From the NCBI GenBank assembly GCA_038501625.1, contig JAZAYU010000218.1:310001-374000 (forward strand): a DNA stretch of 64,000 bases, in the 5' to 3' direction. A program made the translations under genes and the position numbers. The notes under the pieces are model-generated. The model was not told where the DNA came from. It worked only from the letters and a program-made list of their open reading frames with translations, and made no database searches. Positions 48,146 through 58,900 of this stretch are shown here, in pieces; positions within the stretch are counted from its first letter, which is position 1, and each line of letters opens with the position of its first letter. This DNA is from Corbicula japonica (taxonomy: Eukaryota > Mollusca > Bivalvia > Venerida > Cyrenidae).

Positions 48146-49492
48146 ATGGCTTCAAGCATGTCAAGCAGTGAAGTATATCCACTCCAGAGACATTGGCAGA
48201 CCTCAGGGTCGTCTCACAACAGGTTTGAGCCCCTATCTGAAGGTTGGGAGAGCACTGAAAGTAGAAAGCGTCGCTCGCGCCATTCCACGGGTGGGGTATC
48301 GAGTGAGCAAATGCCCCCAAAACAACAGCGGATACAGCCCCCACCTAATGTGGAAGAGCTGAAACAGCTGCCAATTGATGATAAACTGAACTTTATTATA
48401 GAGCAAGTCTCAAATATAAACTTTCTCAAATACAGAATTGACAGTATTGAGTCAACAGTGTTTTTGCACGGGGCGCACAACGAAGTCACGGACGAAAGAA
48501 TTAGGTTACTAGAGTATAAACAAATTGATCTGGAGGCCCGTGCGAGAGCTTCTAATTTGATTGTATCTGGGATTGACGAAGAACCAAACGAAAACTGTAT
48601 AGACCATGCGAACTCTTTAATCGAAAAAATGAACTTAGATCCGGATTCATTTGTTATCGTGCGAGCACAGAGACTTGGTCGTGTTTCCACACCAAGAGAT
48701 TCATTTCTGGGACATACACCAAAACCACGTCCGAGACAAATCTTAGTTACCTTTGCACAACCAGTAGAAGTTGACTTCTTGATAAGTAGAGCAAAAAACC
48801 TGAAAGGCACCGATATTGGAATATCCAGAGACTTTCCTAGGGAAATCACTGACGCCCGAAAAGCACTGTGGCCCTTCTTTAAAGAGGCCCGTACCACTCA
48901 CGGTCCAAGGAACGTAAAATTACTTTATCCGGCAGCACTCCAAGTAAACGGCAGAATCACCAGAGATATGTTTCCTGACTGGTTTACAATACTAAGGGGT
49001 TCAAGAAACTCCTACATACCGAAACGTGTTTCCGATAAGGTCCAAATCCAGCGGGAGCGAATCCTAAAAGTCCTTTCTAACGCCCAGAACTCGACCTCTG
49101 CCTTTCTTCCACCAGATCGCCCCAGTACACTGGAACCTCAGGTGGTAACAAACGAGGACCGGAGGCATGACGCCCCTACATCTCCGCGCTCAGTGTCTAC
49201 CGATTCAAGTGATATGTCCGCCGCATCCCTTTCAAGTACGTCACGCCAATCACGCGAAAAAGGGCCGCTCAGTGGGAAAACTAGTAAACTGTCGGTACCT
49301 TTAGTACAGAGACCCTCTTCAACTCCTTCAAACTCGAAACCTTCCAGTAGATCTTCTAGTCGAACTAGAGTGTCAAGAGCGATGTCCGAAAGCACTTCAT
49401 TGAGCGAGCGCCAACATGCTCAAAAAGATCCGGGCATCACCATTGAAACGGAGAGCCGCAAAGAACCACTACTCAGCGAAGGCTCCGGCTAG
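48146..49492 (+). CDS. LINE ORF1 protein, 448 aa
   Basis: L1-type ORF1p-like nucleic-acid-binding protein. Residues 1-65 are Ser/Arg-rich. About 70-125 is helical and coiled-coil-like (IEQVSNINFLKYRIDSIE). About 128-215 is RRM-like (ASNLIVSGIDEEPNEN... RPRQILVTF). About 220-285 is the C-terminal domain (GISRDFPREITDARKALWPF, PAALQVNGRI). The last 150 residues are Ser-rich. The family forms RNPs with its own RNA and aids target-primed reverse transcription. Translation starts at the first ATG of the frame; an AUG a little upstream is closed at once by a stop. It ends at TAG (49,490-49,492), with ORF2 following in the same frame. Confidence 0.85.
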   Translation: MASSMSSSEVYPLQRHWQTSGSSHNRFEPLSEGWESTESRKRRSRHSTGGVSSEQMPPKQQRIQPPPNVEELKQLPIDDKLNFIIEQVSNINFLKYRIDSIESTVFLHGAHNEVTDERIRLLEYKQIDLEARARASNLIVSGIDEEPNENCIDHANSLIEKMNLDPDSFVIVRAQRLGRVSTPRDSFLGHTPKPRPRQILVTFAQPVEVDFLISRAKNLKGTDIGISRDFPREITDARKALWPFFKEARTTHGPRNVKLLYPAALQVNGRITRDMFPDWFTILRGSRNSYIPKRVSDKVQIQRERILKVLSNAQNSTSAFLPPDRPSTLEPQVVTNEDRRHDAPTSPRSVSTDSSDMSAASLSSTSRQSREKGPLSGKTSKLSVPLVQRPSSTPSNSKPSSRSSSRTRVSRAMSESTSLSERQHAQKDPGITIETESRKEPLLSEGSG

Positions 49493-52400
49493 GACTGGTC
49501 GGGAGCTGAGAATCTCATAAGTGTACCAGAAGAAAGCGAGTGTTGTGTAAATAGCAATGTTTTGTTGACTGAAAAATGTGTCTATTTTTCAAATTCGTCA
49601 ACTTCAAAACCAGAGCGTGTAACTAGTTTATATTCCGTCAACAGTAATATCATTCTTAAAAATTCTTCATATAGTGTAAATGATTGCAACATAAATAAAA
49701 CGGAGCACCTCGTGTCTACCAATACAGTTACCGAGAATCAGGGAACCGGAACTTACCAGAGTGAAAACTGCAACGGGTCCACATCTTCAAAATGTGATTA
49801 TCAATATGATTCCAATTTATATACTTACCTTTGTGACAAGTGTATTTTATTGCCAAGTGGATCTCAGATAACTGTATGTAAACATTATGATTTACAGTGC
49901 AACGGGTCTACACCTTCAACGTGTGAAAATCAATTTGATTCCTATGTAGATACTTACCTTTGTAAAATGTGTATATCATTGCCAAGTGGATCTCAAATAA
50001 CAGCATGTAAACATTATGATGTACAATGTACGACAAAACATAAAACTGTTTTACCTAAATCCTCCAGTACACATATTCCCGACAATACATTATCCAAAAA
50101 TAAATGTAACGAAAACCAGTTTTCAAATTCAAATTTGACAAGTAACAAAATCGAGAATAAAATATTGAAAGTAGGGTCACTAAACGTATGTGGCCTAAAA
50201 TCCAGAATAAATTACCCAGAGTTTTTAAGTATGATTCAGAAATATGACATATTTTGTGTTGAAGAAAGTAAATTAGATTGTTATGACATTATCAATATTC
50301 CGGGCTTCAATTTTTATTCAAAACCTAGAAATGATTTTATCCGAAAGTCTGGAGGAATTGGGTTTTTTGTAAAGAACTCCTTAACAGAGTATGTCGAAAT
50401 ATTAGACAGTGAATGTGACTATATCTATTGGGCTAAACTTAGTAACAAAATATTACGTAGTTTTGATTCAGATATTGTATTTGGCTGTATGTATGTACCT
50501 CCTTTACAGTCACGATTTTTTAATGAAAACGAACTTGTTAGTATGCAAGATGAGATTAGTTTAAAATGTTCAATATACAAATATTGTGTTTTATTAGGTG
50601 ATGTGAATGGTCATACATCGAATTTACCAGACTATGTAATTTTTGATGATTTTCTAGCAAATCACTTACAAATGGACGAAGACTTTTTGAGCCAGTTTAA
50701 CTCATCCGATACGCTACTTCAATTTAATATTCCATTACAAAGAGTGTCGAAAGACACTAAGACAAATTCGCTAGGACAACAATTTTTGGAAATCTGTAAA
50801 AATAACAACCTTTACATTGTTAACAGTCGCGTGGGAAAAGACAAAAACATAGGAAATTTTACTTTTAGGGATACCTCCGTAATTGATTATATTGCAGCGT
50901 CTGCTTTGATTTTCCCTTATATAAACGATTTTGAAATTATTGAAACTGACGCTATCTACTCCGATGGACACTCGATTCTATCACTGGATATTAAATATTG
51001 TGATAATCCGCAAAGTACACCATTCATAGACGAACCATTATTACCTAATACAATGTTACGACCTCCAAAATGGAAAAATGATTTAAGCAGCGAGTTCACT
51101 ACGAACCTCAATGTTAACAAGATTCATAATATTAAAGTTTCTACTGAAAATTTAACAAGTGACGTAACGAAAAAAGAAATAAATGATATCTCTTATAGTA
51201 TCGCAGAACTCTTTAACTCATCGGCATTTGCTACTTTTCCGTCTTTTAATAACAACTTAAATAAAAGAAACGAGAGTCAACATTATCCTTGGTTCGGTTC
51301 ACAATGTAAGAAAGCTAGAACAAAATATTTTATTGCACAGAAATACTACAAAATTTATAAATCCAACGAATATAAAAGTGCGATGAATCGTGCCGCAAAA
51401 TTTTACAAACAAACAATGAACACATATATGCGTATACATAAAACAAGAAACGAACGTAAACTACGTGAAATGCATTTGAAAAAACCTAAAGATTATTGGA
51501 AATTAATTAACTCCTTAGTCACTAACAAATCACAGAATTACAACATGCCTGACATACAACAATTTTATAGTTATTTCAAAAACGTTAATAACGAACCCAA
51601 TACCGACGAATTTGACTTGGGTAATACTAATAATTATAATAACGACAGAATAAACACAGAAAATTTAAACAAAAAGATTACTGTCGAGGAAATTTCAAAA
51701 ATGATAAATAAACTAAAAAATTCGAAAGCTGCTTCGCCGCAGGACTATATTTATAACGAATATATTAAAGCGTCTAAGGAACAAATGTTACCGATTTATT
51801 ATCTATACTTTAATGCAATTTTTGACAGTGGTATTATGCCCGACTGCTGGTTGATAGGTACTATTAAACCTATTTTTAAAGGGAAAGGATCTACTGCAAA
51901 TCCTGAAAACTATCGACCAATAACCATACTAAGCTGTCTAGGCAAACTTTTTACTGCGATATTAAATGAAAGAATTAACCTATTTTTAAATGATAACAAC
52001 TTGCTTAATGAAAATCAGGCCGGTTTTCGAGCCAATTATTCAACTGTAGACCATGTTTTTACACTTAAGTTTCTAATTGATAAATTACGATTGCAAAAAA
52101 AGAAGCTTTTCTGCTCATATATTGATTTTTCGGTAGCGTTTGACAAAATTTGGAGGTCAGGGTTATGGGGAAAACTTCTTAACATTGGCATTAATGGAAA
52201 ACTCTTTAAAGTAATTTATAATATGTACAACGACATAAAATCTTGCATTTCCGTGAACGACAAAACCTCACCTTTTTTCAAAAGCGTATGCGGCGTAAGA
52301 CAGGGAGAAAATTTGTCCCCGATCTTATTTTCCATCTACATGAATGATCTAGAGCAATTTTTACAACGAAATAACAATGGCATATTATTACAAAAGCAGT

Positions 52401-53611
52401 CAGACGAACTAATGATATATATCAAAATATTTGTCCTTCTTTATGCTGACGACACTGTAATCCTAAGCGAAGATCCGGTATCCTTTCAGAATTTGCTTAA
52501 CGCGTTTTCGAACTACTGCACTACATGGAAATTAAATATTAACATGAATAAAACTAAGGTCATAGTCTTCGGGTCAAATAAACCAACTAATTACAATTTT
52601 ACCATTAATGGCGAGACTATCGAAATTGTAAAGGAATACAAATATTTGGGTACAATGTTTTCATCTACAGGTTCTTTCCTTAAAGCAAGACAATATATTG
52701 TTAGTCAAGCAAATAAAGCAATGCATTTGCTTTATACACGCATTCGTAACCTTGATTTACCGGTAGATCTCCAGCTTAAACTCTTTGACCAAACAATAGT
52801 GCCAATTCTTACCTACAACTGTGAAATCTGGGGAATAGAAAATCTTGATATTATCGAAAAAGTGCAAAATGAATTCTTAAGAAAAATATCAAAAAGCAAA
52901 AAGTCAACTCCTTTGTATATGCTCTACGCCGAGTTCGGTCGATACCCACTCGCTATAACTATTAAAACAAGAATCATTAAATTCTGGAGCAAATTAATTT
53001 CTGGAAAAGAATCAAAAATTTCTAAATTTTGTTACGAGTACATGTTACAGTCAAACTCAAATTATCAATGGATAAATTTTGTCAAGAAATTGTTAGATGA
53101 TACCGGTAGAAGTTTTATTTGGATTAATCAATTTAATATAAACCTGCGAAATATTCACACGCAAATAAAGCGTACACTTACCGATCAATTTTTACAGACA
53201 TGGAACGCCCAGTTAAACCAATCTTCTAAAGGAAAAAATTATCAAATTTTCAAAAAAGAAATAAAACTTGAACATTACCTCTGTAATCTCCCTGCCAATC
53301 TTAGAATTGCACTGTTCCAATTTAGAACAGGAAATAGCAAATTACCTGTAGAAATTGGGAGATACCGACAATCACACATACCGTATTCGGAACGCAAGTG
53401 CCACCTTTGCAGTATGAATGACATTGGAGATGAGTTACACTATCTCCTTAAATGTCCATTATTCCATAGCATGCGACGTAAATATATTCCTGTGAAATAT
53501 TACAATCGTCCAAATGTGTTAAAATTTCAAGAGCTTCTCACTAACGAAACAACTGAAATCCAAAAAAATCTCAGTATTTTTGCACGTCACATACTACTCT
53601 TCTTTAAATGA
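49493..53611 (+). CDS. LINE ORF2: endonuclease + reverse transcriptase
   Basis: Open in the ORF1 frame immediately after the TAG. The first in-frame ATG is not until 49,967, so readthrough or internal initiation is needed. A tandemly repeated Cys-rich unit comes first (49,765-50,035; each with CNGST, YLCxxC, LPSGSQIT and CKHYD). The APE-type endonuclease begins at about 50,160 (SLNVCGL, VEESKL, GDVNGH, SVIDYIAAS, YSDGHSILSLDI, all catalytic positions present). The RT spans about 51,680-52,580 (FKGKGSTANPENYRPITILS, SYIDFSVAFDKIW, GVRQGENLSP, LLYADDTVIL with intact YADD). A CHLC...HYLLKC knuckle is near 53,400. It should nick target DNA and copy the element RNA. No RNase H seen. Confidence 0.9.
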   Translation, partial: DWSGAENLISVPEESECCVNSNVLLTEKCVYFSNSSTSKPERVTSLYSVNSNIILKNSSYSVNDCNINKTEHLVSTNTVTENQGTGTYQSENCNGSTSSKCDYQYDSNLYTYLCDKCILLPSGSQITVCKHYDLQCNGSTPSTCENQFDSYVDTYLCKMCISLPSGSQITACKHYDVQCTTKHKTVLPKSSSTHIPDNTLSKNKCNENQFSNSNLTSNKIENKILKVGSLNVCGLKSRINYPEFLSMIQKYDIFCVEESKLDCYDIINIPGFNFYSKPRNDFIRKSGGIGFFVKNSLTEYVEILDSECDYIYWAKLSNKILRSFDSDIVFGCMYVPPLQSRFFNENELVSMQDEISLKCSIYKYCVLLGDVNGHTSNLPDYVIFDDFLANHLQMDEDFLSQFNSSDTLLQFNIPLQRVSKDTKTNSLGQQFLEICKNNNLYIVNSRVGKDKNIGNFTFRDTSVIDYIAASALIFPYINDFEIIETDAIYSDGHSILSLDIKYCDNPQSTPFIDEPLLPNTMLRPPKWKNDLSSEFTTNLNVNKIHNIKVSTENLTSDVTKKEINDISYSIAELFNSSAFATFPSFNNNLNKRNESQHYPWFGSQCKKARTKYFIAQKYYKIYKSNEYKSAMNRAAKFYKQTMNTYMRIHKTRNERKLREMHLKKPKDYWKLINSLVTNKSQNYNMPDIQQFYSYFKNVNNEPNTDEFDLGNTNNYNNDRINTENLNKKITVEEISKMINKLKNSKAASPQDYIYNEYIKASKEQMLPIYYLYFNAIFDSGIMPDCWLIGTIKPIFKGKGSTANPENYRPITILSCLGKLFTAILNERINLFLNDNNLLNENQAGFRANYSTVDHVFTLKFLIDKLRLQKKKLFCSYIDFSVAFDKIWRSGLWGKLLNIGINGKLFKVIYNMYNDIKSCISVNDKTSPFFKSVCGVRQGENLSPILFSIYMNDLEQFLQRNNNGILLQKQSDELMIYIKIFVLLYADDTVILSEDPVSFQNLLNAFSNYCTTWKLNINMNKTKVIVFGSNKPTNYNFTINGETIEIVKEYKYLGTMFSSTGSFLKARQYIVSQANKAMHLLYTRIRNLDLPVDLQLKLFDQTIVPILTYNCEIWGIENLDIIEKVQNEFLRKISKSKKSTPLYMLYAEFGRYPLAITIKTRIIKFWSKLISGKESKISKFCYEYMLQSNSNYQWINFVKKLLDDTGRSFIWINQFNINLRNIHTQIKRTLTDQFLQTWNAQLNQSSKGKNYQIFKKEIKLEHYLCNLPANLRIALFQFRTGNSKLPVEIGRYRQSHIPYSERKCHLCSMNDIGDELHYLLKCPLFHSMRRKYIPVKYYNRPNVLKFQELLTNETTEIQKNLSIFARHILLFFK

Positions 53612-54386
53612 TCCCTTTGATATAGTATTTAGTGTTTATTATTTCTCTTACAAATAAAAACGTGACCATCGTTTTGTTTCTAAATGAATCTTACCACGTG
53701 AATTATTACGTTATGTAAGCCCCTTTGGTATCTTGTGTTTCGTTTCGGCAAGAACCAGTCTAGGGGCAATAAACCCATATTCTACCTAAACTGTGTAATA
53801 ATATTTTAACATACCTTTTGTGAAAACTCGTATCTATTATTTTACCTAGAACAAGAAACGCACAAATTGGCTAAAATATACAATTAACTATCCACTTTTC
53901 CATTCATAAATTTTAAATCTCCGCGTGTCTACGTATGACAACTTGCTTTTTTTCCATAGTAGAATAACTCACAACTATGTCCATCTATTCCATTGACCGT
54001 TCACTATTTCATTCATAAACTTATATTACTTTGTGTTTACAAACATTATGACGTGTAGTATAAAATTTAAAGCAGCACATTTCTAATTTTGAATGCCGCG
54101 ACTGATAATAATTGTTGTAAGAAAATCAAACGCGTGCTCTGTACTACCTTTAATCTGGTTCGTCAATGTATTTTTCTTATGTATAAATGTTTGCTTTTGT
54201 ATTATTTTTTTTTTATTTATTTATTTTTTTATTTTTTATTTATTTGTTTGTTTGTTTGTTCCTTTGTACTGTTTGCACTTGTTAATACATAAAACATCCC
54301 GTACCTTCGACAATCATTTAGTTAATCCTTATTGCATCGTAAATCCATTCACAAAAAAATTGGCCGACTTTAAGTTAGGTAACAAT

Positions 54387-54428
54387 GGATGCAAACAGTT
54401 GTAAATTATTTACAACTGTTAGTATCCA
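54387..54428 (+). other. Stem-loop in LINE 3' UTR
   Basis: AACAGTTGTAAAT and ATTTACAACTGTT are perfect complements separated by one base (54,394-54,420). Flanking GGAT / ATCC extend the stem. LINE RTs often recognise 3' UTR stem-loops; that role here is inferred. Confidence 0.6.
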
Positions 54429-54654
54429 CTGATACCTGCCGCAACTATCTCGTAAAAACCGTGCACACAAAACCTAATATTAGACCAGACTGTCGTGAGG
54501 CCCGGGATGTGTACGATCGATATCAAAATTTTTATTTGACTTAAATTAAGAACAGTAGTCAGTTTTCAGTTCCCCCCAAAATTGTTTACTAACAACCCAT
54601 CCGTATACTTAACCTTAATGTAACCCTGTTGTTACTATTTGTAACCGGGTATGA

Positions 54655-54687
54655 AATAAAGGTATTTGTTGTTGTTGTTGTTGTTGC
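54655..54687 (+). repeat. LINE poly-A signal and (TTG)n tail
   Basis: AATAAA then GGTATTTGTTGTTGTTGTTG; the tandem TTG tail marks the 3' end of the insertion. Confidence 0.8.
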
Positions 54688-54689
54688 TA

Positions 54690-55860
54690 AAAGTATACAA
54701 CTCGATACAGTGGCGAAATTGCGGAAAACTTATAACAAGTCTAGACAATTTATTGCTATATTACATGTAGCAGACAGTGAAAACTCAAAAATCATGTATA
54801 AAAAAGGTTACATTTTTATTGCAAATTTACAGACTTCACTTCATTTACACTGCGTATACACATCATCCATCATGTTTCTTTCATGTGTAAATTCACTAAC
54901 TTTAAAATATAAACTTTATAAAAACAGAGACCAAATTTTCAAAATCAGACATATATGGAATCCGTCGAGTTAAAAGTTGTCAAGCTAGGCAAAGGTGTTG
55001 GTTTTACTGTTAAATCCAGCATAGCACAACCACTCGCGACAGAAAATTTACTTTCAAATTATCAGGAAAATGTTTATGTAAAAATGTTACTTTTTGATAA
55101 ATTAATGCTTAGACTCTAGTTCTATTATAAGTTATTGCCTGGGTTAATTATTCTTGCGCAAAATAGATTGGACTTTAATGTTCTTTACTGGATATATAAT
55201 ATTATTGGATATAAAATATTATTATATTTGCCCAAAACTGAGAATAGATACAATTCCTATAACAAATAAAATATAAATGAATAAACAAATGGTAAAAATA
55301 CCAGACGCACAATAATACAATACAATAATCATGATAATGCTATAACCATCATCATATGAGTATGTCATTTATTGAGTTTATTACAAATATACAAATCATG
55401 AAGTTTAACTTTAAAGTCCTATTCACAACCGTAGTATTGTGCCACATTCGAATCAACGAAATATAACGGCTATCTTTTAACTATCTTTAACTTTTTTAAC
55501 TATCCCGTTACTAGAAGATTAATTTGATTGAACTCTAAATTCGTGTCCCTTTTTAACTGATCGAATTTGATCAACTACGCGTTATTTTCAATCGGTTATA
55601 ATCCTCAACACGATTCAGTCAGGATCTGTGTCAGCGAAAAAGTTGCGATTCAGAGGATCTTATTATAAAATAAGTGGTGTTTTGCATTTGTAAATATATA
55701 AATTCCAACAAATATGTGCAGATATTGGCTAAATTATGTTTACGTTTGTATCCATAACATTATTTTAATGTAGAATAGTGTAAGTAAATTCTTAAGTAAA
55801 AATATATTGAACAGTCGGTGACCTCCATCAGCAGAATCATTAAATTTCCAGCAACAAATG
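54690..55860. other. No gene recognised between the LINE and the RNF213-like gene
   Basis: AT-rich. If the RNF213-like gene were complete, its next exons should lie here (minus strand); none is recognisable. Confidence 0.5.
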
Positions 55861-55864
55861 GTCC

Positions 55865-55945
55865 CTATAGCTTTTCAGGTATGGTGGGCGTGCTTATTTC
55901 CTCTGTGTACAGCTCATCTATGTGGACTGTGTGCCATTTTCCACA
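55865..55945 (-). CDS. RNF213: RNF213-like exon 7 (last seen), ends in TAG
   Basis: CGKWHTVHIDEL followed by YTEEISTPTIPEKL and a stop. HIDEL/HIDDL is a conserved RNF213 signature; the 14 residues after it are not conserved with what I know of the family. Confidence 0.7.
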   Translation of the reverse strand, partial: CGKWHTVHIDELYTEEISTPTIPEKL

Positions 55946-58900
55946 CTGAAATGCATGATCAAAAGACGCAGTTCTGTTAAATGTCTTAAGATAAAGACAT
56001 TAAAACATCCAAATATTCGCATCATTCTCTCATTTTAATACAAATCTTCTGAGGTTAATAAATGTTCTTCATAGCTGCCTAACACGGTGTCATATTACAT
56101 GTACACGTATATAGCGTGCACAGCTCTCGGCAATACAAAGAAAACTACTAAGATGATATCTCATTAAGGGCAGGTATAAACGAACTAAACAAAGAACTAT
56201 TTTTACCTGGAACCCAGTAAAGTTGCTTCCTCTTCCTAGTTTGACAATGAAAACGAGGTTAAAGTTCCCTTTAAACTGATCATCAATCACTTTTTCGACC
56301 TCATCCATAACAATGTGTCTAGCAAACGCTATGAGATTAGCGTTCTTTTCCTCGAACTCACATTGTATAACCATCAAATTCGGCTCTGTGTCAGTACTCT
56401 GAATGTGTTTTCTGAAGAAAGATAATGGTTTTTAAACGTTTTTAGTGCAATTCATCTTGTATTTTTGTGCTTCAATTTCACATTCAACTGTAAGTTCTTT
56501 TTATTTTCATAATTTTTTAATTACAGTGCAACAAAATGTTAAATATTGCATATAAATTGATAAGGCAATCTGTTACATCAACAACTGTTTTCAGTTGAAA
56601 TGCGTATTCCATTTTATTGAACATATTCACACAATCCAAAAAAACGCGACTAAATTTGCAACCTACATCTATATATTGCATCACCTCAGTGATATCTTTT
56701 CCCAGATAGACATTTAATCACCATGCAATCAGTTACAAAGTCACAGAAAATGGTGAAAACGAGATAATACTATATCTTACTAATGTTTCATCTATTCATT
56801 ACGTTATCCTGACTCAGTTTGAGACAAACATCGTGTCCATATAGCACGGACGCCGCCACTTTGCAACAAAAGGGATACAAACATGGCTTTTGCTTTGAAA
56901 ACACACTGCAAACAGCTCAACCTTTGTTTTACTGTTTAAGTAACAGTGACACACATTATAGTTATGGTCAACATATTTACCATGCTAAATTTGAAACCCG
57001 AAATTTGAATTTGAAATTAAAAGGTACGGTCATTGATAAAAGAAAGTAGAGTCTGTTATTCCGACTCACAATAATAGTTAACGAATGGGCTTGGTCTTGT
57101 TTAGTGCCAACCAAGATAAGACATCAAAAGTCACTGGTCATTGTCTACGAAAAAACAAATTATGATCAAAGTGATAAGGATGATTTTATCGGTAAAAATG
57201 CTAAAATATTATCGGTTTTTGTCTTTTGTAAATCGGAGCTAAATCGGGCGTAACGCTGACGAATCAGTGTTTAATAGCTAATCATTAGTGGTACAACACT
57301 TTCCGTCAGATATGGCCTGTAATTCATATTTTGTTATCTTAGTTTGATCGGTGACATCGGTGATTAAGAGCTTGCATATCTCGTGATACAGGTTGCTGTC
57401 GGTTCTTTTCTTTAAAAAGTATGTTTTAGTGATGAGAACCGATGAATTCTTCAGTTTACCGAAAAACATCATCGATGACATGACGACAGCAGTCGATTGG
57501 CCACAGATTGAATCCCTATTAACCACCGATCAAAACCGACAAAATCCCGCACTTTCATTCTCATTTTTTTATATCGTTGGTAGGTATTAGTTGATCGGTT
57601 GCTTATCGGTGGCCCATCGGCGATATCGGTTGTAGACAGGCTGTCGATCGTTGACAGCGGTTGTAGACAGGCTGTCGATCGGTTATTTGTAAAATATTTT
57701 CACCGATCGAGAATTTTACACGTGTTCAAAAATCCCAATCGGTTATTTTTCATCGACAAAACTTATTTTTTCTCAATAGCAGTTGATCTGTTAAAATGTA
57801 ATAATTTATTAATAACAGCACATCTTTTTATGAAATTTTAAAGAAACAGTGAAGTATCTTGTTGGGTTCAGAAATTATTTCCGTTCTTATAAATGCCAAC
57901 CAGATATTTAAATAATGTGTCGGATTTAAAACTAGTTACATATTAAATGGGTTTTTCCAAAATTATAAGATTTATTAGGGGCTGCGTTTTCTATCAATGA
58001 GCTGATTTTTCCTTCTTAATTACGTTTTATAACCAAAAAATGTAATGCAAATTGTTACCTTCAACTGTAAAAGCAAAAATCTCACTCGCATATTCTTTCT
58101 GTTTAGAATCATTGTCGGATATTGTAGATTGTTTGTACCAATTTGATGACTTTTAGTTTACACAATTTCAAATCGTTACCGTAATAGAGACGCAAACCTC
58201 TGAGCAGTCAAAAGGCATAATGATACTTACTGTATTTTACTTCTGAACTGAAGCTCAGTATCAAAAGACATTAGATTTAGCAGCAATATTTTGCCTGCAT
58301 TTATTCCTGTAGCCTTGCTTATATCCTGTCTATGTGCTCTTTCTAGCAGCTTTGAATACGTCGTCACCTTTAAAACAGAAATTGAACATAAATTGAATAT
58401 CTACATCACATATTTTGTTACCAATATCGATCTATACCGAGGTTACATGTATGTGTGCACTTAAAAGTAGTATAGTCTCCTCCATAAAGCCCCGTCAAAA
58501 GGAGGAGGAGGATGGACTGAGGTGACCCCGCCACACTTAAGCACGAAATAGGTCAACGAACTTCTATCCATCTGTGAACTTGTTTATGTGTCATGTTTCG
58601 CACCAGTCGTCCCTTGATTGTTTTGATTGCGCGTTCAGCGTAAGAGGCCTTTACCACATTCTGAGTAACGAAATAATTCACGTTGTTCTCTTGTGTAGGA
58701 CTTTTATCGTATTGAAGTTTCCCTAGTTCTGTAGAGTCACTCTGCTTTACATTTTGCGGCGCTCTTTTGATGGAACGATGGTAAGTCTTCTTGTAACTCT
58801 CTGTTATGCTCTGAAGAACATCTATCCATCTATGAAATTGTTTTTGTGTCATGTATCGCACCAGTCGTCCCTTGATTGTTTTGATTGCGCGTTCAGCGTA

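Larger units (their letters stand above)
48000..54687 (+). mobile_element. Near-intact non-LTR retrotransposon (LINE)
   Basis: Contains ORF1, ORF2 (endonuclease, RT, C-terminal zinc knuckle), a 3' UTR of about 1 kb, AATAAA at 54,655 and a (TTG)n tail (54,666-54,687). The 5' edge is uncertain: I place it near 48,000 and found no target duplication. From 48,146 to 53,611 there are 1,822 codons in one frame with one internal TAG and a final TGA. Clade not assigned; ORF1 resembles the L1 type. Such an intact copy suggests recent activity. Confidence 0.88.

Noticed and set aside
48214..48897. 227-codon antisense frame under LINE ORF1
   Set aside because: Shadow of ORF1, which has the recognisable domains and a proper start.
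56819..57049. 76-codon plus-strand frame opposite the RNF213-like gene
   Set aside because: No recognisable domain; falls within an intron of the minus-strand gene.
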